Positions 1 to 7,028 of a stretch of DNA of 7,986 bases are shown here, one piece after another. Source of the stretch: Hyphomicrobiales bacterium (lineage in GTDB: Bacteria > Pseudomonadota > Alphaproteobacteria > Rhizobiales > UBA4765); the NCBI GenBank assembly GCA_027487195.1, contig JAIYEB010000363.1, forward strand, positions 1 to 7,986, read 5' to 3'. The notes under the pieces are model-generated. The model searched no databases. It had not been told where the DNA came from and was given only the letters and a program-made list of their open reading frames with translations. A program made the translations under genes and the position numbers. The number at the start of each line of letters is the position of its first letter. The stretch's first letter is position 1.

Positions 1-830
1 GCTTCGACGGCAGCCTTGACGTGATCCTCCTCACCCGTCGAGACACCGCCAGAAGTCAGGATCAGATCGCTCGAACCGGCAACACTCTTCAGCCGGGCAG
101 ACAGCGCCGCGCGGTCGTCTCTGACGATGCCGTGATCGCTTACGTCGCAGCCGGCCTGCGCCAGCATGCTGCACAGCATGGCGCGGTTTGCATCATAGAT
201 CCCTGCTTCGCCAAGCGGCTCGCCGGGCTCGATCACCTCGTCACCGGTTGAAAACACCGAAACCCGAAGCCGTGAGCGAACCGGGACCTCGCTGATACCA
301 AGCGCAGCTGCAAGCCCGATGTCCTGTGGCCGCAGCCTTTGCCCGGCCCACAGGACGGTTTGGCCTATTGAAACATCCTCGCCAACAAAGCGCGCATTCG
401 CCCCGCGCTTCAGGCCCGAAGGCACCAGCACAGAGCCCGCCTCAAGCGACACGTCTTCCTGCATGTAGACCGTGTCTGTTCCAGGCGGCAGCGGCGCACC
501 GGTGAACACGCGTGCGGCCTGCCCTTTGCCTATCTCAACGCGGGCGGCAGCGCCGGCCGTCACCCGGTCCGTGATGGCAAGGCGCGTGCGCCCCTCGCCT
601 GCCACATCTTCAAGGCGAACCGCATAGCCATCGACAGCGGAGTTATCGAACGGAGGCAACGCCCGACCGGCAATGATGTCGCTGGCAAGGACGCGGCCTG
701 ATGCACTTGAAAGCCGCACGAGCTCGGTTCCCACCAAAGGCGACAACCGTCGCGCCAGGCTGGCGAGCGCCTCATCAATCGACAGAAGAGGTCCGTCAAA
801 TGCCAGGGCATCGGGTGTCAGCTGGGCCAT
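1..830 (-). CDS. moeA: Molybdopterin molybdenumtransferase MoeA (3' end cut by window edge)
   Basis: MoeA inserts molybdate into adenylated molybdopterin, a late cytoplasmic step of molybdenum cofactor synthesis. The reading frame is open from an ATG at 830 to the left edge and gives 276 residues, against roughly 400 for the family, so the C-terminal part is outside the window. Recognisable family signatures include PPFDNSAVDGYAV (about residues 59-71), VFTGAPLPPGTDTVYMQED (108-126), FSTGDEV (193-199), GIYDANRAML (210-219) and the molybdopterin-binding-domain stretch LTSGGVSTGEEDHVK (258-272). No frameshift is seen. The start is supported by GAGG four bases upstream (835-838). It overlaps the end of mobB by 13 bases, so the two are very probably co-transcribed and translationally coupled. 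The identification is secure; only the missing C-terminus is unknown. Confidence 0.95.
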   Translation of the reverse strand, partial: MAQLTPDALAFDGPLLSIDEALASLARRLSPLVGTELVRLSSASGRVLASDIIAGRALPPFDNSAVDGYAVRLEDVAGEGRTRLAITDRVTAGAAARVEIGKGQAARVFTGAPLPPGTDTVYMQEDVSLEAGSVLVPSGLKRGANARFVGEDVSIGQTVLWAGQRLRPQDIGLAAALGISEVPVRSRLRVSVFSTGDEVIEPGEPLGEAGIYDANRAMLCSMLAQAGCDVSDHGIVRDDRAALSARLKSVAGSSDLILTSGGVSTGEEDHVKAAVE

Positions 831-1345
831 TTGACCTCGGGGAAAATCTCGCGGGCCGGTCGTGCATGCGCGTCGACAAGGGCTGCGATGGCTTCGACAT
901 CGTCAAGCAGGGCAAAGGGCAGCGCGCTGTCGGGGACCGTGTCTGCTGCAATCGCTGCAATGGCCGCATCACCTGGATGAAGCCAGGGCTTTCCATTTGC
1001 CGCGCGGTGCACTTCGATTTTCGGGTGGCGTTCGCGCTTGAAGCCCTCGATCAAGACCAGATCAACCGCAGACAGTCGTGTCAAAAGTTCCGGCAGGCCC
1101 GGCTCGGGTGCGCCGCGCAACTCATGCATGAGCGCAAACCGGTTGGCTGAGGACACCAACACCTCGCGCGCGCCGGACATGCGATGCACGTAACTGTCCT
1201 TGCCGGGATGATCGACGTCAAACGCGTGATGGGCATGTTTGAGGGTTGAAACCGTACGCCCCCGTGCAATCAAGGCCGGGATCAGCTTTTGCGCGAGCGT
1301 CGTCTTGCCCGCGCCGCTGTAGCCTGCAAGGCCAATGATACGCAT
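818..1345 (-). CDS. mobB: Molybdopterin-guanine dinucleotide biosynthesis adaptor protein MobB
   Basis: MobB is a small P-loop GTPase that assists MobA in attaching GMP to molybdenum cofactor, giving the guanine dinucleotide form used by many alphaproteobacterial molybdoenzymes. The 175-residue protein has a Walker A loop GYSGAGKT at residues 8-15, the family block KHAHHAFDVDHPGKDSY at 36-52, SGAREVLVSS at 57-66 and the Walker B-like strand VLIEGFKRERHPKIEV at 97-112. The length is normal for the family. A longer frame starts at 1387, but the ATG at 1345 is preferred because it begins directly with the MRIIGLAGYSG strand and has GGGGAG five bases upstream (1351-1356). moeA follows with a 13-base overlap. 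No mobA is visible here, so MobA must be encoded elsewhere if the pathway is complete. Confidence 0.95.
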   Translation of the reverse strand: MRIIGLAGYSGAGKTTLAQKLIPALIARGRTVSTLKHAHHAFDVDHPGKDSYVHRMSGAREVLVSSANRFALMHELRGAPEPGLPELLTRLSAVDLVLIEGFKRERHPKIEVHRAANGKPWLHPGDAAIAAIAADTVPDSALPFALLDDVEAIAALVDAHARPAREIFPEVKWPS

Positions 1346-1417
1346 TCCGGCTCCCCACCCTATTCGCTGCGAGGTATAACGCAGCATCGCGCCACCGCAA
1401 CCGCAACCGGACGGTTC
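1346..1417. promoter_or_regulatory. Divergent intergenic region between mobB and the GGCT-like gene
   Basis: These 72 bases must hold the start signals of two divergent genes. On the plus strand there is a TATAAC element at 1375-1380 that could be a -10 box, but no good -35 box lies at the right spacing. The same block read on the minus strand gives GTTATAC. A six-base CCGCAA unit is repeated twice in tandem at 1395-1406, just ahead of the plus-strand ATG. No molybdate-responsive operator or cofactor riboswitch could be recognised. Promoter placement is inference only. Confidence 0.3.
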
Positions 1418-1855
1418 ATGTCAAACCTCACGCCCCCGCTTTTCGTTTATGGCACGCTTCGCGACGCCGAGGTCTTCCGGTTCGTCACCGGCCTTGCGCT
1501 GGAGAGTGTCCGCCCCGTGCCGGCCCTGGCGCCCGGGCACATGGCGCTTACCGTCCACGGAGCCGTGTATCCCGTTCTGATCAGGCGGGACGGCGAGGCA
1601 GCACCCGGCTTGCTCCTCAGCGCGCTACCGGCAGATACAATCGCCCAGCTCGATCATTTCGAAGGCGACGGGTACGCACGCGCCTCAATCACTGTCACGG
1701 TCAATGGCATTTTGACGCCAGCGCAGGTCTATGTCGGCTCCGGACCCGTGGTGACCGCACAACCCTGGACGCTGGAGGCCTGGGAACGTCAGGGCAAAGC
1801 CCGTTTCCTGGCAGCCATTGCCTCGACCCGTAGGGCACCCGAGCCAGGGACCTGA
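1418..1855 (+). CDS. Gamma-glutamylcyclotransferase-like (AIG2/GGCT fold) family protein
   Basis: A 145-residue protein of the gamma-glutamylcyclotransferase-like superfamily, whose members cyclise gamma-glutamyl groups of peptides or amines to 5-oxoproline. Visible hallmarks are the N-terminal FVYGTLRD motif (residues 9-16), which forms the substrate pocket, and LDHFEGDGYAR (78-88), where E82 fits the catalytic glutamate position. The aromatic C-terminal part (PWTLEAWERQGKARF, 116-130) resembles bacterial GGCT-like proteins, some of which are joined to NUDIX domains; no NUDIX box is present here. The ATG at 1418 is chosen over an upstream in-frame start at 1289 because the upstream part would overlap mobB and looks like non-coding translation. 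The ribosome-binding site is weak. No signal peptide or membrane segment is seen. The true substrate is unknown, and its place beside mobB gives no clear clue. Confidence 0.85.
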   Translation: MSNLTPPLFVYGTLRDAEVFRFVTGLALESVRPVPALAPGHMALTVHGAVYPVLIRRDGEAAPGLLLSALPADTIAQLDHFEGDGYARASITVTVNGILTPAQVYVGSGPVVTAQPWTLEAWERQGKARFLAAIASTRRAPEPGT

Positions 1856-1988
1856 TGTTGAGGAAAAGTCTCTCGCGGCATGATGTTCAGGGCCTGGTAT
1901 TCAATTCTTGGTCCAATGACGGCTTGTGGCAGACGCGCCATGGCTTCATACTGAGCCGGACAGCCATCACACGGTGACTCGCGCTTTC
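1856..1988. other. Intergenic region upstream of the DUF465-purEK cluster
   Basis: This 133-base stretch most likely contains the promoter of the purine cluster, but no pair of -35 and -10 boxes stands out. TTGAGG at 1858-1863 followed after 17 bases by TGATGT is a poor match. No purine riboswitch fold was recognised, but this was judged by eye only. Part of it could instead code for an N-terminal extension of the next gene, since the frame stays open back to a GTG at 1926. Confidence 0.3.
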
Positions 1989-2195
1989 ATGGACGCTCCA
2001 AACGATCTCGAACTGCGCTCGACGCTCGCTCGTTTGCGCGAAGACCATCGCGACCTCGACGCTGCGATTTCGGCGCTTGAAATGGCGGCGATCCCCAACC
2101 GCATTCAGTTGCAGAGGCTGAAGAAGCGGAAGCTGGCGATCAAGGATCAGCTGTCGCGGCTTGAGGCGCTGCTTGTGCCGGATATCATTGCGTGA
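1989..2195 (+). CDS. YdcH/DUF465 family small helical protein
   Basis: A 68-residue protein matching the DUF465 (YdcH) family, whose molecular function is not established. It is almost wholly helical and charged: a first helix LARLREDHRDLDAAISALE (residues 13-31), a short turn at AAIPNR, and a second helix carrying the family signature RLKKRKLAIKDQ (43-54). This predicts a short helical hairpin or coiled-coil, with no signal peptide. Start choice is uncertain. The ATG at 1989 fits the family length and is used here; GTG codons at 1974 and 1926 are in frame, and none has a clear Shine-Dalgarno sequence. Its stop is immediately followed by purE (ATG two bases later, or GTG overlapping the stop as GTGA), so it should be expressed with the purine genes. 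Confidence 0.85.
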   Translation: MDAPNDLELRSTLARLREDHRDLDAAISALEMAAIPNRIQLQRLKKRKLAIKDQLSRLEALLVPDIIA

Positions 2196-2197
2196 CC

Positions 2198-2686
2198 ATG
2201 ACCGTGCGCCCCAGCGTGGCGATCATCATGGGCTCGAATTCCGACTGGCCAACGATGAAGCATGCAGCCGAAACGCTTGATGCGCTCGGCGTCGCGCATG
2301 AAGATCTTATCGTGTCGGCCCACAGGACGCCCGACCGGCTCGTCGCCTTCGCCAAGGGCGCAAAGGCGCGGGGCCTCAAGGTCATCATCGCTGGCGCAGG
2401 CGGTGCGGCCCATCTTCCTGGCATGGTTGCGTCAATGACCAGCCTTCCGGTCCTCGGCGTCCCGATTGAATCGCATGCATTGAAAGGCCAGGATTCGCTG
2501 CTTTCAATCGTGCAGATGCCCGGTGGCATTCCCGTCGGAACGCTTGCCATCGGCAAGGCAGGCGCAATCAATGCGGGCCTTCTGGCAGCAGCCATCCTTG
2601 CCCTGTCTGATGCAGCCCTGGATGAGCGCCTCGGCGCATGGCGCGCGGCACAGACGGCCGGCGTTGCCGAGACCCCCAGCACGTGA
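2198..2686 (+). CDS. purE: 5-(carboxyamino)imidazole ribonucleotide mutase PurE (class I)
   Basis: PurE converts N5-CAIR to CAIR by moving the carboxyl group from nitrogen to carbon 4, in de novo purine synthesis. The 162-residue protein has the substrate-binding loop GSNSDWPTM (residues 12-20), SAHRTPDR (40-47) with the conserved active-site histidine H42, and the glycine-rich AGAGGAAHLPGM segment (about 68-79). A PurK partner next door and the overall length fit the bacterial class I enzyme rather than the class II AIR carboxylase. The ATG at 2198 leaves the usual short leader before VAIIMGS; a GTG at 2192, overlapping the previous stop as GTGA, is the alternative and adds two residues. purK begins at its stop (TGATG). 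The last 25 or so residues are a variable tail. Confidence 0.96.
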   Translation: MTVRPSVAIIMGSNSDWPTMKHAAETLDALGVAHEDLIVSAHRTPDRLVAFAKGAKARGLKVIIAGAGGAAHLPGMVASMTSLPVLGVPIESHALKGQDSLLSIVQMPGGIPVGTLAIGKAGAINAGLLAAAILALSDAALDERLGAWRAAQTAGVAETPST

Positions 2687-3762
2687 TGCTCGCCCCCGGC
2701 GCCTGGATTGGCATTCTCGGCGGCGGCCAGCTCGGGCGCATGCTGGCGATGGCCGCAGCCGAGCTTGGATTTCGCATCCATATCTATGCGCCGGAGCCCG
2801 ACCAGCCAGCGTTTTCGGTTGCCGAGCGCCACACGATTGCAGCCTATGACGATATTGCTCAGCTCGAGGTGTTTGCACGCAGCGTCGCCGTCGTCACGAT
2901 CGAGTTCGAGAATGTGCCGGCATTGGCTCTGGAACAGCTTGCCCGCTTCACGCTCGTTCGCCCGTCGGCAACGGCGCTGGCAACAGCGCAGGACCGCATT
3001 CTAGAGAAAACCATGGCGCGCAGCGTTGGCGTCGACACGCCGGCCTTCGCTGAAGTGACGGCTGAGACACTTCAAAGCGCCGTCCAGCGCGTTGGCACCC
3101 CCTCGGTCCTGAAGACCCGGCGCTTTGGCTATGATGGCAAGGGCCAGGCCAAGATCCGCCAGCCCGCAGACGCGGTGGCCGCTTTCGACAGCCTGAAGCA
3201 GCAGCCCTGCATCCTCGAGGCCTTCATTTCGTTTGAGCGTGAAGTTTCGGTCGTGGCCTCACGCGGCGTCGATGGCAGCTTCACGGCATTTGATGTCATT
3301 GAAAACGAGCATCAAAACCACATCCTCGCCACATCGACCGTGCCCGCACGCATCCCGGACCACCTCGCCGATGAAGCGATTGAGGCCACGCGGCGTATTG
3401 GGGATGCGCTTGCCTACACAGGTGTCTTCGCAGTCGAGTATTTCGTGACAGGGGCTGGGAAGCTCCTGTTCAACGAAGTCGCACCCCGCGTCCACAATTC
3501 CGGCCACTGGACGATTGAGGGGGCTGAGAGTTCGCAGTTCCATCAGCATATCCGCGCCGTTGCCGGCTGGCCGGCAGGATCGACACAGCGGCGCGCACCC
3601 CGCGTTGTGATGACCAATCTGATTGGCGACGATGTGCTTTCAGTCCCGGATATCGTTGCTTCAAAGGGAAAGAGCCTGCACCTCTACGGCAAGGCCGAGG
3701 CCCGCGCTGGCCGCAAGATGGGCCATGTCACGCAGCTGTTCCGGGACGCGGACCAGCCATAG
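2686..3762 (+). CDS. purK: 5-(carboxyamino)imidazole ribonucleotide synthase PurK
   Basis: PurK is an ATP-grasp ligase that uses ATP and bicarbonate to turn AIR into N5-CAIR, the substrate of PurE encoded just upstream. The 358 residues are typical of the family. The N-terminal domain opens with IGILGGGQLGRML (8-20), followed by IYAPEPDQPA (33-42) and TIEFENVP (71-78). The ATP-grasp core has KTRRFGYDGKGQ (143-154) and the metal/phosphate-binding NEVAPRVHNSGHWT (263-276), and GRKMGHVT (342-349) marks the C-terminal domain. All expected blocks are intact. The ATG at 2686 shares one base with the purE stop and begins at the expected Rossmann strand. An upstream start at 2638 would run 49 bases into purE and adds unrelated sequence. 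Confidence 0.96.
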   Translation: MLAPGAWIGILGGGQLGRMLAMAAAELGFRIHIYAPEPDQPAFSVAERHTIAAYDDIAQLEVFARSVAVVTIEFENVPALALEQLARFTLVRPSATALATAQDRILEKTMARSVGVDTPAFAEVTAETLQSAVQRVGTPSVLKTRRFGYDGKGQAKIRQPADAVAAFDSLKQQPCILEAFISFEREVSVVASRGVDGSFTAFDVIENEHQNHILATSTVPARIPDHLADEAIEATRRIGDALAYTGVFAVEYFVTGAGKLLFNEVAPRVHNSGHWTIEGAESSQFHQHIRAVAGWPAGSTQRRAPRVVMTNLIGDDVLSVPDIVASKGKSLHLYGKAEARAGRKMGHVTQLFRDADQP

Positions 3763-3780
3763 GGGCAAACCGCCCTGGCT
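3755..3780. terminator. Imperfect hairpin spanning the stop codons of convergent purK and ybgC-type genes
   Basis: AGCCA at 3755-3759 pairs with TGGCT at 3776-3780, and inside it GGGC at 3763-3766 pairs with GCCC at 3772-3775, leaving a five-base loop. The three unpaired bases at 3760-3762 are the purK TAG stop, and the distal arm reaches into the stop codon of the opposite gene. The symmetry means both transcripts could form it. There is no T-run on either side, so it is not a classical intrinsic terminator; it may mark mRNA 3' ends or be fortuitous. Confidence 0.4.
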
Positions 3781-4216
3781 ACTTCTGCGTGAACTTCGCC
3801 CGCAGATGGGCCGGCAGCCGCGCGGCCCTGCCCTGCATCGTCACAAACACAACGCGCACGTCAGCTTCGACGAGTAGAACATCATCCCTGATCGCAGCCT
3901 GTCGGAGCCTGACGGATGCGCCAAGCACTTCGACAACCCTGGTTTCCACTGAGACGACATCATCAATCTTCGCAGGCTTGAGAAACTCGATGGCCATGGA
4001 GCGGACAGCAAACGCGCCTTGCGAAGCCATATCCGCGTGTGAAACGCCCATGAGCCTCAGCCAGTCCGAGCGCCCACGCTCAAACCAGCGCAGATAGGAC
4101 GCGTGATAGACCACGCCGGAAAAATCCGTGTCCTCGAAATAGACCCGCACCCTGCCGACATGCGAGCCATCGGGATTTATCCGCCCGGCAATATCGGGCC
4201 AATCGGCTTCACTCAC
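3779..4216 (-). CDS. ybgC: YbgC-type hotdog acyl-CoA thioesterase
   Basis: A 145-residue hotdog-fold thioesterase of the YbgC / 4-hydroxybenzoyl-CoA thioesterase group, which hydrolyses acyl-CoA thioesters in the cytoplasm. The signature VYFEDTDFSGVVYHASYLRWFERGR covers residues 25-49 (key blocks YFEDTD and VVYHASY). D31 lines up with the catalytic aspartate (D18 of E. coli YbgC) and H38 with the conserved histidine. The central hotdog helix and the later strands up to VRVVFV are present. The start is a GTG whose bases overlap the stop of the upstream hydrolase gene (GTGA, 4213-4216), a typical translational-coupling arrangement. In many proteobacteria ybgC heads the tol-pal cluster, but no tol gene is visible here, so a role other than envelope maintenance is possible. 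The family call is firm; the symbol is by homology and the substrate is unknown. Confidence 0.88.
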   Translation of the reverse strand: MSEADWPDIAGRINPDGSHVGRVRVYFEDTDFSGVVYHASYLRWFERGRSDWLRLMGVSHADMASQGAFAVRSMAIEFLKPAKIDDVVSVETRVVEVLGASVRLRQAAIRDDVLLVEADVRVVFVTMQGRAARLPAHLRAKFTQK

Positions 4217-5097
4217 GCTGGCACACCTGATTTCGCCATCACGCTGTCTACCAGCGCAATGAACAGTTCCGGCTTTTCCTCATGCGCGAGATGGCCAAGA
4301 CCGCGCCAGCGGATCAGCGTCGCGTTGCGTACAAGCCTCGAGACCTCTTCCGACTGTGCCGGTGGCACGGTCTTGTCAGCTGTGCCAACGACAAGCGTCA
4401 GCGGCGTTGAGAGCTGACCAAGTTCGTTGGCCAACGGTCGCAGGTTCCAGCTCGCCATCATGCCGAGCGCGCCAGCGACGTGGGCCGCATTCGCCGCGAG
4501 ACGGCGATAGAGTTCACGCCCCTCATCATCGATGCGCGAACCGGTTTCAGCCAGCATGCGCTCGATCACCCCATCGTCCGAACAGCGGCGTGCGAAGTAC
4601 GCCGGAACGAATGGGTTCATGGCCAGAACCTTGGCAATCGGCGAAAAAATCTGCCCTGCAAGTCCGCCAAAGGGCAGGAAGGCCCCGTTGAGCGATATCA
4701 GCGCCTGGGGCGACAGCCCCTTGTCGAGCGTCTGGCGCACAACAATTGCAGCCCCGGCGGAATGCCCAACGGCAAGGTCGGGCGAAATCTGAAGAGCCTT
4801 GAGCAGCGCGCTTGTCGCCTGCGCCATGCCAGGCAACGACAGGCGACCGCCGGGAGGGGTTTCTGTAAAGCCATGACCGGGAAGATCCGGCGCCACGACG
4901 GTGTAGCGCTGGCTCAGCGCCGCAAACGACCCACGCCACGTGTGGGTTGCCGCTCCAGTGCCATGGAGCAGCAGCACAACTGGACCGGTCCCCTTGATCT
5001 GAACATGCCAGCGAAACCCTTCCGCATCGACGAAGCGGCTGGCATCCCGGTTTGGCCAATCCCGTCCATCGCGGTCGAAATCAAGGCGCGTGGACAT
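4213..5097 (-). CDS. BchO-like alpha/beta hydrolase (magnesium chelatase accessory protein family)
   Basis: A 294-residue alpha/beta hydrolase that closely resembles BchO, a protein of unproven biochemical role encoded with the magnesium chelatase genes of bacteriochlorophyll synthesis. BchO-like features, recalled from the family, are DWPNRDASRFV (13-23), WHVQIKGTGPVVLLLHGTGA (30-49) with the oxyanion-hole HGTG, APDLPGHGFT (69-78), LSLPGMA (86-92), LNGAFLPFGG (136-145) and HVAGALGMMASW (206-217). The catalytic triad appears intact: nucleophile S113 in GHSAG, acid D241 in VGTADKTVPP, and H269 in GLGHLAHEEKP. No signal peptide or membrane helix is evident. It begins 14 bases after dxs ends and overlaps the thioesterase start by four bases. 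No bchI, bchD or other pigment gene is in the window, so it may be a true BchO, or a relative with another hydrolase or esterase role. Confidence 0.82.
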   Translation of the reverse strand: MSTRLDFDRDGRDWPNRDASRFVDAEGFRWHVQIKGTGPVVLLLHGTGAATHTWRGSFAALSQRYTVVAPDLPGHGFTETPPGGRLSLPGMAQATSALLKALQISPDLAVGHSAGAAIVVRQTLDKGLSPQALISLNGAFLPFGGLAGQIFSPIAKVLAMNPFVPAYFARRCSDDGVIERMLAETGSRIDDEGRELYRRLAANAAHVAGALGMMASWNLRPLANELGQLSTPLTLVVGTADKTVPPAQSEEVSRLVRNATLIRWRGLGHLAHEEKPELFIALVDSVMAKSGVPA

Positions 5098-5111
5098 GAA
5101 CTTCGCTTATC

Positions 5112-7028
5112 TCAGGCTCGGCGCGGCAAAGCAGCTGTCTCGCGCCCTAGGACACCCATGACAGTTGAGATGATCCCCAGGGCGTCAAGACCCGCCGCGC
5201 GGTACATCTCCGTTTGCGTGTCATGCTCGATATAGCTGTCGGGGAGCACCAATGTGCGCACCTTGAGGCCACGATCAAGCGCGCCATTCTCCGCAAGCGT
5301 GTGCAGAACAATCGAGCCAAAGCCGCCAATCGAGCCTTCCTCGATGGTGATGAGAACCTCATGCTCGCGCGCAAGCCGCAACACGAGCGCCGTATCGACC
5401 GGCTTGGCAAAGCGCGCATCGGCCACCGTTGTCGACAGGCCCATGGCGTCGAGATCTTCGGCAGCCTTCAGCGCCTCGCCAAGACGTGTGCCAAACGACA
5501 GCAACGCCACACGCGTGCCCTCGCGGACAATGCGACCGCGCCCGATTTCCAGCGGAACACCAAACTGCGGCATCTCAACGCCAAGGCCATCGCCGCGGGG
5601 ATAGCGGAAGGCTATGGGCCCCTCATCGAAGGCTGCAGCGGTCGCAACCATATGCACGAGTTCAGCCTCATCGCCGGCGGCCATGACAACCATGCCCGGC
5701 AGACAGCCGAGATAGGCGACATCAAACGATCCGGCATGGGTTGGGCCATCGGCACCCACAAGACCAGCGCGATCAATCGGGAAGCGCACTGGCAGTTTTT
5801 GCAGCGCCACATCGTGCACGATCTGGTCGTAGGCGCGTTGCAGGAAGGTCGAATAGATCGCGCAGAAGGGCCGATACCCGTCGCAAGCAAGGCCTGCAGC
5901 AAATGTCACTGCGTGCTGCTCGGCAATGCCGACATCAAACATCCGGCTGGGGTGGAACTTCTGGAACAGGTCAAGTCCCGTGCCGGACGGCATCGCAGCG
6001 GTGATCGCCACAACCTTTGGATCGCGATCCGCTTCCTTCACGAGGCTTTCGGCAAACACCTTTGTGTAGCTCGGCGCGTTGGACTTGGCCTTTTGCTGGG
6101 CACCGGTCGCAACATCGAAGCGCACCACGCCGTGGTACTTGTCGGCGGAGGCCTCGGCGGGCGCATACCCCTTGCCCTTCTCGGTTACGACGTGGACGAG
6201 TATCGGCCCGTCACCAGCATCGCGGACATTGCGCAGGATCGGCAGCAGCGTGTCGAGATCATGCCCGTTGATCGGGCCCACATAATAAAAGCCCAGCTCG
6301 CCGAACAGGTTGCCGCCGGTCACGAACTGGCGCGCCGTTTCAATGGCCCGGGTGATCGTGCGGTCCATGGTTTTGCCAAAGCGACGGGTGATCTTGCGAC
6401 CGACATCGCGCAGGCTGAGATAGGTCTTGCCGGAGATCAACCGCGCCAGATAGGCCGACATGGCACCGACGGGCGGAGCAATCGACATGTCGTTATCGTT
6501 CAAGACCACAACCAGTCGCGATCCGAGCGCGCCCGCGTTGTTCATGGCCTCATAGGCCATGCCGGCTGAAATCGCGCCATCGCCGATGACGGCAACGACA
6601 TTGCCCTCGCGGCCATCAAGATCGCGCGCGACCGCATAGCCAAGGCCTGCAGAAATCGATGTCGAGGAATGCGCCGCGCCAAACGGGTCGTACTCGCTCT
6701 CGGAGCGCTTGGTGAACCCGGAAAGCCCACCGCCCTGGCGCAAGGTGCGGATACGATCGCGCCGCCCGGTCAGGATCTTGTGTGGATAAGCCTGGTGACC
6801 GACGTCCCAGATGATCTTGTCACGCGGCGTCTCGAACACATGATGCAGCGCAATCGTCAGCTCGACGACACCAAGTCCGGCGCCAAGGTGGCCGCCCGTG
6901 ACCGATACCGCATCAATCAGCTCGTGGCGCAGCTCCTGAGCGAGCTGCGGCAGGTCCTTTTCTGGAATCCTGCGCAGATCGGCCGGGACATGAACCGTAT
7001 CGAGCAGTGGCGTCTTTGTGGTGGTCAC
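5112..7028 (-). CDS. dxs: 1-deoxy-D-xylulose-5-phosphate synthase
   Basis: DXS condenses pyruvate and glyceraldehyde 3-phosphate, with thiamine diphosphate and magnesium, to make DXP, the first committed step of the MEP isoprenoid pathway and also a precursor for thiamine and pyridoxal. The 638 residues match the usual length. Visible motifs are GGHLGAGLG (45-53) with H47, VGHQAYPHKIL (76-86), the ThDP/Mg motif from GDG (149-151) to NDN (177-179), and the pyrimidine-domain AEQHAVTFAAG (369-379) with catalytic E370. Substrate-binding positions Y392, R398, R420, D427 and H431 agree with E. coli numbering. Position 417 is proline (RFPIDRAG) where alanine is common. The GTG at 7028 has GGAG eight bases upstream (7037-7040); an upstream TTG at 7055 is less likely because it lies almost at the predicted transcript start. 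It leads a likely three-gene operon. Confidence 0.96.
   Translation of the reverse strand: MTTTKTPLLDTVHVPADLRRIPEKDLPQLAQELRHELIDAVSVTGGHLGAGLGVVELTIALHHVFETPRDKIIWDVGHQAYPHKILTGRRDRIRTLRQGGGLSGFTKRSESEYDPFGAAHSSTSISAGLGYAVARDLDGREGNVVAVIGDGAISAGMAYEAMNNAGALGSRLVVVLNDNDMSIAPPVGAMSAYLARLISGKTYLSLRDVGRKITRRFGKTMDRTITRAIETARQFVTGGNLFGELGFYYVGPINGHDLDTLLPILRNVRDAGDGPILVHVVTEKGKGYAPAEASADKYHGVVRFDVATGAQQKAKSNAPSYTKVFAESLVKEADRDPKVVAITAAMPSGTGLDLFQKFHPSRMFDVGIAEQHAVTFAAGLACDGYRPFCAIYSTFLQRAYDQIVHDVALQKLPVRFPIDRAGLVGADGPTHAGSFDVAYLGCLPGMVVMAAGDEAELVHMVATAAAFDEGPIAFRYPRGDGLGVEMPQFGVPLEIGRGRIVREGTRVALLSFGTRLGEALKAAEDLDAMGLSTTVADARFAKPVDTALVLRLAREHEVLITIEEGSIGGFGSIVLHTLAENGALDRGLKVRTLVLPDSYIEHDTQTEMYRAAGLDALGIISTVMGVLGRETAALPRRA

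Noticed and set aside
701..1150. A 149-codon plus-strand open frame opposite mobB and moeA.
   Set aside because: Both minus-strand genes carry clear family motifs through this stretch; the plus-strand frame has a Cys/Arg-rich, domainless composition typical of a shadow.
1926..1988. Upstream GTG start giving an 89-residue DUF465 protein.
   Set aside because: Family members are usually near 60-80 residues and the extra residues look non-conserved in character, though no start here has a clear ribosome-binding site, so this remains possible.
2185..2832. A 215-codon minus-strand open frame opposite purE and the start of purK.
   Set aside because: The plus-strand genes are certain here and the opposite frame shows no family resemblance.
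5214..6569. A 451-codon open frame on the plus strand, antisense to dxs.
   Set aside because: dxs is unmistakable on the other strand and the antisense protein has no recognisable domain. Long antisense frames are expected in GC-rich coding DNA with strong third-position bias.
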